From Heligmosomoides polygyrus polygyrus (taxonomy: Eukaryota; Nematoda; Chromadorea; Rhabditida; Heligmosomidae), in NCBI GenBank assembly GCA_947396885.1, contig OX377206.1, forward strand, positions 44,065,631-44,129,630: DNA of 64,000 nucleotides, given 5' to 3'. The notes under the pieces are model-generated. The model was not told the origin of the DNA. It searched no databases and was given only the letters and a program-made list of their open reading frames with translations. Shown here one piece after another: positions 35,501 through 47,500 of the stretch. The position numbers were made by a program, and so were the translations under genes. The number at the start of each line of letters is the position of its first letter. Positions within the stretch are counted from its first letter, which is position 1.

Positions 35501-38500
35501 CGGTGCTCTCGAAAAGGTGACCCTGTTGGAAAAGGAGATTGATGTCTGCGACGCTATTCTAGCGGTGGGTGGATTTGATCAATATTTAGAGAGTAAACTC
35601 GCGTCAATCATCAACGTGATAGTAAAAGTTGAGAGGCCGCCGTTGCTCATGTAGAATTTCTGTGAAACATTAGTATGACGGCAGTAATAATTAACGGGGT
35701 ACTTTTTCCATCTTCGTAAATACAAAGTAGGTTTTCTTGGCTACTTTTCTCAGTTTTTTTTTTGCACGGTGGGTGGCTTGTTCTTACTCTGTTCACTGCT
35801 TTTACTAATTGTAAGTAGAGATAAGGGTAAAGTACAGTCCCCTCCCGTTTATAACGCCCCGGATAAGACGCAGCTCTCAATATAACGCGGATTTTTTTGG
35901 GAACCGGCCAGCATACAGCTCTACAAACCAATTCGCGTCGGATATAACGCTACTCCCGTTACAGTGCGGTGTAATGAGCGTAGGCATCTATTCGGAATCA
36001 ACTCTCGAGTGTCTTCAGCATGTTGTAACAGTGACAGCCGTTGTTTCATCCCACTGGCTGAAGGATATAAAAGCACCCCTACGAATGCTGCGGGGTTGGT
36101 CCTAGTCCGATCGCCGGCCGTGTGGTTTCCGCTCCGGCGCCTCCCCGCCCTTGAGGAGCTTCTGAGCCCTGATCCTCCCTTTCCTTCCCCCCCCCCCCTG
36201 AGGCCTTATACCCGCGACTTCAATTCTGTTCACATATGTTCCCACTGTTAATAAAACCTTCGTGTTATCGCTATGTTTTGTTATGTAAAGGCCCAAGAGG
36301 CCGTGTGATCTACACGTGAATAAACCTGAGGAGACAGGTTTATTACATGGAGGTCCCGGCTAGGGTTTTAAAATAAACCTTAATGAACGAACTCCTCCCC
36401 TTACCACTCCTTCTATTTTAGTAGGTCAAAATTCTTCCAACTAATTCGTTGATGCGCCAAAATCACAATATTTTGTACGAAAGCTAAATTTGTGACATTC
36501 CCACCTCTAATGTGCAAAAAAACCCTCCTCTTTTTTCTTCGCCTTATACGAAGTAGAAGCGCATGAATTGCTCCCTCTAGCACGAGGCTAACCAGAAATT
36601 GAATTAAATCTCATATCTTTATTTCTGAGCAACAAATGAAGTCCTGGCCAGGCCGCACCACACCTCGTGCAATAAAAGTTATTCATTGAATAATGATGGT
36701 GCCGGAATAAGCGCTGTAATGTTCAAATTCTCCCAGGTATTAATGCAGAAAAAGTTTAGAATTCTAAGGAATGTCATTAAAAAATTAATTACTAATGAGA
36801 AAATACAGCATCATCCTTTTAGTTCCTCATAGCGCTATAATCTATGTTCTATTAATATCTCTTCTTCCGTGCGTCTTTCGCAATCGTTTTTACACGGCAG
36901 CTGCCTTCAGAAGCCCAGTTTTTTATCCTAGGAATAGATCCTGCGAACATTCACATTGCCGTGTTACAGCCCAATACTTGCGTAACTCCACATCGTGCCC
37001 TACGTGCAATTAATCTTATCCACCGGCCAACTGCTTTGCACCCAATAATAGAATGCCACTCTCCCAACCTCGTAGCATTACAATAAGAAATTTCTGAATA
37101 GACAGGCGCACGCCCGCAGAGAGCCGCTCCTGTTCTCCATTTTTTCTCTGCTATTTTTGCCATCCCCGATACTCAGTCTCACATTAATCAACGAAGTCGC
37201 TCCGGTCGCAAACTATAGCTCTACCGATCGACCACCACCCCACTGGAGGGAACTGCTTCAAGTTACACTTTTACCAATAGTACCGCCCGTTCCCCCTCCC
37301 CCACTCCCTCCGAAACATTTCTCTTCCACATACCTCCCCTGTCTACTCACTCCATGGCTGAAGATAATAATTATCATAATCACCTATCCCTTCTTCACCT
37401 CAACTACATCGACTGATCTGCTATTCCTGACGATGATATTCATCAAGCTCTTCCAAACGAGTGAGGAACGACATTTACGACAGGTATCTATTATGCGTCT
37501 TCTCACTCTAGACTGGAATGGAAAGCTGCCACGAATGCCAACATGTGATCGGAAGAAAAGTGCTCGCTACATTGCGCTCCGTATGGCAGAATTCACGAAA
37601 TTCTCTCCACCTTTCAGTCCCTGGGGACAGGGACTTCCAAATAGGGTAGGATGTAATGAGCGTAGGCATCTATTCGGAATCAACTCTCGAGTGTCTTCAG
37701 CATGTTGTAACAGTGACAGCCGTTGTTTCATCCCACTGGCTGAAGGATATAAAAGCACCCCTACGAATGCTGCGGGGTTGGTCCTAGTCCGATCGCCGGC
37801 CGTGTGGTTTCCGCTCCGGCGCCTCCCCGCCCTTGAGGAGCTTCTGAGCCCTGATCCTCCCTTTCCTTCCCCCCCCCCCCCTGAGGCCTTATACCCGCGA
37901 CTTCAATTCTGTTCACATATGTTCCCACTGTTAATAAAACCTTCGTGTTATCGCTATGTTTTGTTATGTAAAGGCCCAAGAGGCCGTGTGATCTACACGT
38001 AAATAAACCTGAGAGGGGCAGGTTTATTACAGCGGTTCTGACAAAGGAAGGTTCTGAAGCGTATAGGCCCATGCGGACATCTGCGACAGCGTGGCGCGGC
38101 CATGACAGCCAGATTTCGCGGAGGAGCCGTCGCCCCACTTGCTGCGCCGCGGAGTCGCAGAAGTGTGCATGGGCCTTATGTCTGAACGGGGAGAACGGGT
38201 CATGTAGGAAGAATCTCCACCCCTCATTTAGTATGAAAGTGTGTTTCTTTTTGCCAATTCGATAAACCCAAGGAGTAAGGGTCCTTACAGTTACTACGGA
38301 ATCGGCGCCTCACGAGCGCTGTGGGGTCTCTTGTACGACCGCGATGTCACTGCCCGCAAGGTAATCGGGGCGCAGTGGATAATGGCGTTGCATCGAGGGA
38401 AGTTGGGGGTTCAATCCTGCGTCGCGGTAATTTTACATTTCAACTGATGGTTGACATTAGAGGGTCCTGACGTCTCCACAGTTTTCGGGCGTTTTCCAGC

Positions 38501-41500
38501 TGTATGCTGTGGAGGGCAACTTTCTTACGACTTGTTTAATACTATCGTTCCTAACCAGAAGGCAATGAGAAAGGTATTCAACATAATGATGTATGAGCGT
38601 TCTACACCAGTGATACATATGCACAAAGAGCGCATGCAGAAGCATTGGTCACAATACGGGCAACGTATAAGAGCTACAGTTTTCACAGTTTGGTTTCCCA
38701 CATTATACATTGGATCCGACGCCGATGCGGATAATTCGAATCCGTCTTTTTTCAAACCAAGTTGAAAGATTATGCGAAAATGATGGCATGTCTGAAAAGC
38801 CTCGGGTCTTGGGGTGAATCAGATAAGACATGCTCTCACAAGAAGGATTTTTCTATGATCCAAATGACTGATTTATCTTTGGATCTCACATTGCATATCC
38901 GAGTCCGGATAGGACATCAGATTTCTTTTCAAAATCAGCTATCTGAATTATCCGAAAATCCGATCCGGTGAAAATCACTCCTATTTAAGACGCTCTAACT
39001 GGGGAAGGGTTTCGACCTCCCATAGAACTTCAGGTTGAGACCAAGATCATTAGAAAGAGCTCGGAATGCCGATTACGAATATGGGTGTCAAAACTGCAAA
39101 ATGAAAATGAAACTGAAAATGAAACTGCAAAATGAGCGGGTTATGACCTGCCGAAATTGGGTGGCTTAACTGCAGGTGACCGCGCAGAAGAGCTGCCGCG
39201 AGAACGATAAGTCGTGGGGGCTCCGTAAGAATGAGCCGCCAGCTGCTGGTTACCGCGGAGGTAGTGGTCCCGATCGTCACGTGTGACGTCTATGGTTCGG
39301 TCCCTATTGCTACAGGTGTTTTTGCACATCATGATTTATCTTCGACGTGACGTCGGGAAAACTATCATACACGTTTGTAAAAGTGCTTGAAAGTAGAAAA
39401 AAACTGCTATGGTGCTATTACTATTTTGCAAAATTAGAGTCCAAATTTTATACTGAACAATTGGAGGTGTCTTTTAAACTACCTTGGCATTCATGGAACA
39501 AAATAAAAAAATGTGTGAAGCAAAAGATAGAATAATGTATGTATGATGAGGAAGCCCAAAATGTCGTCGATCTATTGCTTTTTCTTCACTCAGTAGGCCC
39601 TTTTTACCAGCAAAGGTGGTGTCCATTCTTCTTGTCGAATTTGGGGTGCCAGACGACGACGGTGCAGCAACTTATGAAGAGAAACAGATCGCAAAAAGGT
39701 CCGCAGCTATTCTACGGCATTTTTACAAAAGCGTCTGATAGTTTTTCCGTCTATCTAATGAAACACGTGTCACAATTTAGGATGAAAGGTCATTTCGAAG
39801 ATAAATCATGATGTTCAAAAACATCGGCCCCAATGGGATCGAACCAACGATGTCAAACGTGGCGGGCGGGAACACTACCCCTGCGCCACGGCCGCAGCTG
39901 AAGGCCCACTTTTACGGAGCCCCATGACTCATCGCTCTCGTGCCAGTTCCTTCCTTCCTTTCCTGCAGTCATGCCACCCAACTTCGGCGGGTCATAACTC
40001 ACTCAGGTGTTTCATTTCGCTATGTCGACACGCATATTCATAGTTAGCATTCAACTTCTTTCTAATGACCCTGGTCTCAACATGAAGTACCATAGGAGGT
40101 CGAAACCCTTCTCTAGTAAGATCTCGAAACCATTCTCTAGTAAGATCTCGGCTTTGCAAAGATCAAACTGTTCGCACAATCCATTAAACCAGAGTTTGAA
40201 AAAATGACGAATCCGAACTATCCGGATCGGCAGCAGGGATGGGCGGAAATTTTGAAAATTTTCCCAGAAAACAGAAAACAGAAAATCGCTTTCGTCAGAA
40301 AACAGAAATCAGAAAACAGAGAAGCCAAAAACGCCAGAAAATCAGAAAACAGAAATCAGAAAACAGAAAATTTGGAAATTATCACACGATGTAATTATTT
40401 TACCCAAAGATTCATTTTTCCAGTAGCAAATGCTTTTGTGTGACTAGAAATGTAGTCGTAGACCAGCGTTTTATTTTGTAAGCGTTTATAAAAATTTCTA
40501 CTACATTCCAGTCTACTGCAGTCAGCAAGTTGTAAATCTGGACTGATAGATCCTAGGAATCTCGACACGTGAAGTACACAACATTACTCATCAGCCCCGT
40601 TTCACCGCGAACGCCTCAATCAGGTAATGGTCCCACTAGTAAGAAACTTTTAGAGTACCGAACACGATGAATCAGTGATCACTGTTTCCATATTTCAACT
40701 CAATTGCTTGAGTTTGTAGACGCACTCTCGCAACATACTCTAAAGCTGTGCAGAGATTCGTTGAGTATTACTGGCTCCGCTAGAATCTGTATTCCTAGTT
40801 CGTTTCGTTCTTGGTCATACCTTTCCTTGTAATTAGCCTAGTTTCCGCGTAACTGAAAGTTCTCAGGCCAACTTACCAATGCTCTTTACAGCACCTAGTT
40901 ACTGCTTAGCCGACTAAAGAGGATGTGCACTGGCTTGGTACCTTACAGTACAGTACGAGATATTGACTGAAGGGGCTGTCAGCACAACAGATCTTAGGTG
41001 AAGGTGCTTTTTTGAATGCGTAGACACCATATGATGAAGACCGAGCATATACCCTCTTTATCACATTATTATTTCATCTCATATCTATATATCATATTAC
41101 ATCTCAGTGGAAGACCAGCAGAACCGCCTTGCTGTACAGAGGAGTGCATGACATTAGCAACAATCGCCTGGTCTGCCTGATGTACGTAGTCTATAAGCTG
41201 TTAACTCGAGTCCTCCTGAATAGGATCGGCAGAACGCTAGATGAAGTACAGTCATGCGAACAAGCAGGATTTCAGAGAGGATTCAGTACAATCGACCACA
41301 TACACATCATTACGAAGCTTATCGAAGTGTCGTGAGAGTACAAGCTGCCGCTGCACGTTCACCTGAAGAAGGCATTCGACTCTGTCGAAACTGCAGCGGT
41401 CGTCGAAGTCCTGCTCGTTCAGGGCGTTCCTACTGTGTACATCAGAGTCCTTCGAGAGCTGCAGAGTGGATTCACGACAAAGGTCTCGCCATTCTACAAC

Positions 41501-44500
41501 AACGTCGTTGCCAAAGTGAACAGAGAGGTTCGATGAGAGGGTTCTCTTCTGCGCCACCCTTCAAAACGTCATTCGACAACTAGAATGACATGAGAGTGAA
41601 AGACGACAGACGGCACCTACACCATTTACACCGAGCGCTAGCCAGGCAGAGCAAATGCTTGCTGGCTTCGACTGCGTATGTGGGAACGTTGGACTACAGC
41701 TGAATCTTACGAAGACGATGTTCATGAGGAACGGACAAGTTTCTGACGCCCCACTCTCACTCAATGGAACAAACATCTTCGAATGCTTCAGATACGTGTA
41801 TCTGGGTCGTGAAGTCAACATGACCAACTAACTAGCGCCGGAGCTGGGAAGGAGGATGCGAGCGGCTTGACGAGCTGTCAAGAGAGTCGTGGAGAAGACG
41901 CGGAACGTCGGGTTCCGTACCCACCTTTTCGACTTCACTGTTCTTCCTGCCCTAAAAGACGCATCAGAGACCTGGGCTCTACGAAAGCAGGATGAACAAG
42001 CGATCAGTGTCGCGTAGCGGGGAATCAAGAGGACAATGCTCGGAGTGACACGACTCACGCAAGTGAGAGAAGGCCTCGAGACTTCCGAGCTTCGCCGACG
42101 TTCGAAGATCAGGAACACTGTCGCATAGGCCAAGTCGTCGAAAATTAGGCGGGCCACGTAATGCGCTTCGCAGACACCGAGTGGACGAGAGCCATCACCG
42201 ACTAGACTCCACGGGATGTCAAGAGAACACCAGGACTTCGTCAAAGCCCTGAATAAGCAATATGACGCTCTTCGTGTCCCTCGTGCGAAAAGGATTCTTT
42301 AGATACCCTGGCACGTGGCATGGACTTGTTGAGACGCTGCTGGCGCCCGCTTGAACAACTCGATGATCAATGGGACGACAGATGATATAAGTGATAAATG
42401 AGAAATTTCGTGTATCAGTACTGTATCATTACAGCAGCGGAATCGAAGGTAACTAAAACTTTTCTGTCTCTTACAAATTTGTGACACCAAGGAGGAATCT
42501 TCATAGTTAGAAAAGCAGCTTCGACGAAGGCTCCGCAGAAAGCGATATTGGGGATGACCGATTAACAGTGATCAATTTTTAAACCGGAGGTGGAGAATAA
42601 CCCTACCCACAGTAACTCTAGGACAAGTGGTTACTTAGTACAAAATTTAATGCCCTCAGAATCTAGTTTTAAAGTTTTAATATAAAATTTTTAGTGATAG
42701 TTCATGAGTATGCGGCGCAATTACTACACGAGCACATCCAAAAACGCCATATGCTTTCCATTTAAGATGCTCTAGAAATACTATTGTGGAATGAAGCTCA
42801 CTATTCACTCACTATTCTATAATACTTTTTGGATTCCTTTCATTAGATTTCTGTGATAACATTTTGTTCGTAACTCTATTTTCTGTTTTCTGGCCAATTT
42901 TTGGCCATTTTCCCAGAAAACAGAAAACAGAAAAAATTTGTCAAAAATGGCCAGAAAATCAGAAAACAGAAAACAGAAATTCCGCCCATCCCTGATCGGC
43001 AGGCGTTAAATCGTATGGGAACATATCTAATATCAATAATCCCCTTACTTACAAACCTAAGTATCCGTACGTTAACCTCAAAATTACTAAGGAAAGAAAA
43101 CGTCCAGCGCATAGACCTAGGAAACAAAAAAACTGATGTAGATATAGCTAGGCAGCGCGTCAGGAGGTACACCGCTGTTCTGCGGACCAGAAACGTTTGT
43201 TTTGCGTGTCAATGTTTCGTAAGGCAGCCGTTAGACTCTTGGTCAAGCCTAGGGGGTTGGGATGGGTGAGCAAAGGAATTGAGGGGAAGATCGCATCGTA
43301 AATCAAACTCAATGATAGGTTTCATTCCCTTCGGAATAATCTTCACACATAACCCTCCCATTTCAAGAACTATATTCAGTTATGATTACACTCTGAGAAA
43401 GATTGGTGATCGTAGAATTACTACGGTTATGGAAAGTACAGGGTGCGTGAAAAGTATTGACGCACCTTTTTGTTTCGGCTCCAGCTTTCTCGTTCTACTT
43501 TTCAAGGTTTTTATGTGCTATTTTTTTGTCCGTGTTCAAGAAACAACTCGAGAAAGCTGAAGAAACATGATACCGTCGTCGTTACGGTGGCCCCTTCTTA
43601 GCTGTTACCAACAAAAAAGAATACTTCATTAACAAGATAATTAGGCGTCGTTTGAAACGGGCGGTGAGGAAAGAGGTTAATACCAGGCTGTCCAATAATT
43701 TCTGTCCGAAAATTTTCAAAATTCTATAATTTTCCTTAGAAGTGTTATAATATCAGGCAAGTGTAAAAACCTTCTAGAAGATTCTCCAGAGTTCCACGCC
43801 AGGGGTATATAAGGCGTAGTCCCCGCGTCTAGCTACCAGTACAAGCTAAAATGGACCAAGGTCGAATTCGTACGTTCATGTACTACGAGTGGCTGCTGGG
43901 CAACGACACAGGCTCCGCGGTCGCCAACATCTGCAGAGCGTGCAAGGAGGATGCAGTGTCCCAACGCACAGTCAGGCGCTGGCTCAATCGTTTCGAGAGC
44001 GGCGACACGAGCCTCGAGGACAGGGGGCACAGCGGGAGGCCTTCTGGTGGGACGCCAAGGGCATGCTGTATTTCGAGCTGCTCCCGCAAGGCAGGACGGT
44101 CACCGCCTCCATCTACACCGATCAGCTCGAGAAACTAGCCGCCGCCATCCGAGAAAAGCGTCCCCGACGGGCCTCGGTCCACCTGCTGCACGACTACGCG
44201 CGCCCCCACGTGGCGAAGGAGACCCAGCAGAAGTTGGCGACGCTCGGCTGGGAGACGGTTGCCCATCCGCCGTATTCCCCGGACCTCCCCCCCTCCGACT
44301 ACCACTTGTTCCGCCCGCTGAAGCACCATTTGGCCGGAGGAAAATTCACCAACTACGACAACCTCAAATCCGACAGCGCGGACTTCTTCGAGTCGCAGCC
44401 CCCGGAGTTCTGGGCGAAGGGCATCGGCGACCTGCCCAATCGATGGGCCACTGTTGTGGATAACTGTGGTGATTATATTGTTGAACAGACTTGCTTTTCA

Positions 44501-47500
44501 AGAAAGTTGAAAAAAAAATTAAAAATGGTGAAATTTTCGGACAAGAATTATTGGACAGCCTGGTAACATGAAAGTCAATTACGGCATCTGTCATAACAGA
44601 TGGTCTTTACAAGATGTTCAAGCACGATAAGTTCAATTCCAAAATTGTCACTCTCTGTCCGAGATTGGCAAACAGATAAAAGCGCGCAGGTGTAAATAGC
44701 TTCTTAGAGGAGTACAACTTAAACATGAATCCGCTGAGTGCGCTTTTTAGGCGATTTTGAGAACGAGTTCTAGGCTACTTCCAACAATAGTGACCACTAG
44801 CTGAAGACTACCCTACCCAAAGCACGAGACGAAATCTACGTAAAGTACTTGCGGCTCAGCGTTTTCGCTTCTGTGTTCACAGTTAAGGAGCCAATATCGA
44901 TTACGAGTTATTCTATCGTGTTTGCAACATCATTTTTCCATTTTGGAAGTGAATATGTTAAATCTCAAAGCGCATTGCTATTTCCACGACCGCCATTTAC
45001 TGCGTCGTACTTTTTGCTCACTCTGTAAATGCATGTGCACTGATCCGTACTTTAAAAAACTTTGTGGATCCACACTCAGTACATATTGTTACAGGAAATG
45101 CAAGTGTCATAACTAACCACATCATAAGAAAATTGCTAAACAAAGGTTGCAAATTCAGATCTACCCCTCAAATCAACAAAGAAGCTGTCAGACATTGGAT
45201 ACAAAGTAATGTCGAAAGTTATACAACGGTAATAAAAAACAAATATAAACTGAAAAACAATGCTAGTAATTTGATTCGTTCCATATTGGAAAGAAACTTT
45301 AAACACATAATCAAGCCTTTGTTTTACAAATCCATTTACCAAACAAACGATAGCGTAGACAATAAAGCGTTTCGGGAAATCAGAAGTCTTCAAAACACCT
45401 GGGTTTTTTTCCCCTTTAGACAAGGCTTCTAATAATTATGGTATTGTATGCAAAAAGTTTTATCTTCAATGCGTTATGAAAGAAATGGGCTTTAATGTGG
45501 TTAATAAAACCATTATATCTTCTTCTACAAATAACACATACACCCTAGTAGACTTTATCTCTACTGCAGAAGTTATTCAAAAACACATTAAATTCAATAC
45601 TGTTAGTGAACTACAATTGTTGCCGCAAACTAATATCCCAATAGTGTATGATACGCCTAAACTACACAAAACACCAGTTGAATTCAGGTTCACAACTAGT
45701 GCGGCTGATAGCAGCCTCAAACCACTCTCCGTCTTTCTGCTAATATTTTAAAGTTTGTTAGGAATCATTTTAATAACTACGTCGACACCATTAGAACTAG
45801 AAATAGAACATTTATAGGATATTGGTCTATTCAAAACAATATAATAAATACATTTTGTAGCCGTTCGTTAATATAAACGAACGGCTACAAAATGTACGAG
45901 TCCGCAATCTAAATGCTTTCCCAGTGGATTTCACCAATATGTTTACCAATTCACCCCACTGCAATATGCTCAACAATATTAGAGATACTCAAAATTGGTT
46001 TTAAAAATGCTAACAAAAACTATATTGCCTATAATGGTTATGATAAAGCTTTTTACAGTAACTCTGTAGGAAGTAAAAACTATAAATATTAGACTACACG
46101 ATATAAAGAATTTATTTTATCGATTACCTTAGTAACAGCTACTGTAAATTCTCCGACCATTTGTTTGTTCAAAAGTGGGAGTACCACAGGGTAGCAATGC
46201 AAGTCCTCTTATGGCTTATCTAACTCTCACCTGTTTCGAATTCGTTTACTCTATTACTCACTTTAATCTCTGTTCATTCCATTCCGTTACATGGACGACA
46301 TTTTAGTTGTCCATAACAGCAGCACTAATGATATTTATAACAAACTTGTCAACGTCTATAATAATGTCGTAAACCTAGATATTACTCATGACGAGTACTC
46401 GTGCAACTATTTAGATATGGAAATAAAGAGCAATCGATTAATCACTAAGCTTTATAATAAGACAGATTCCTTTAATTTTAGTATCAAGAGATTTCCTCAT
46501 TTCGATACGAATCTGTCATCTAATATCAAAAAAGCCACGATCTATACAGAAATTCCAAGAATTGCACGCACTTGTAGCTTTGAAGATGATTTTGTAACTA
46601 GACTTTTCCATACTAAAAGGCAACTGTCCAAGTCAAGATATGATAGTAACTTTTTCAATTTTTCGTTATTTAAATGTATTCTAAAAACAAATTTATCTCA
46701 TATAAATACGATCTAGTTCACACTACAATTCAAATGAAGGACTCGTTACGTAAATGCTTTGATTAGTGTTGTTCTCAACGGTTCATTAATTTTATCACGT
46801 TTTAAATCCTATCGCATAAACTATAAAACTTTACTTCCTAACTTATTGTGCTCGTGGTGGTGGACTGGAGGGCGTTTGGTGGTTCGGCGTGGAGGTCTAC
46901 CTCTTCATCATGTTCCTCCTTCACCCTAACTAACTTCTACCCTAACAGCCATCCCCTTTTCTACTAATTACTCCCTTCCTCTTGGTGGATCTCCTCTTTG
47001 AGCCACGTTGCGCTCTCCGTGCCACTGCGGCGAGTTGCTGTATCTATTCTAATTTACTGCTACCCTTCCTACATCTCCTCAATGCCTTTCATTCAAGGTT
47101 TATTCATTTCTGGTGGTATCTTTATAGCATTAATTCTCTATAACATCTTAAACTTGCTTCTTTACGTTCAATTGTTGTTCGCCAAGTCCAGCGTCAACAG
47201 GAGGAGCTCAGGTTAGCTCCTTCCCCTCCCTTACTGATGAGCACAGGGGGAAGGATACTCTGTCTGTTTGGTTTTCGACTAAGGGCCCGTGCGAAACGAA
47301 AGCCAAATTAATTCTGTGTTTTTCATACTTTCATAATTAAACTATCACAGTTATATGGCTTTACTCATTTATCATTTAACAAAAATCGATTGATAAATAA
47401 CAGCCAGTCGATTTTCACTGCCTCCCTTTTGTGAAGTCTGGCATAAGGATAAAGGTTAGAGGACGGCATTACCCAATCCCTTTTGGCGCCAGCGCATTCT

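Noticed and set aside
35565..35655. Extension of sec-3 exon 6 through the following open codons
   Set aside because: Using the GTGGGT donor gives a gapless match to exon 7; reading on reaches a stop at 35652 and lacks similarity.
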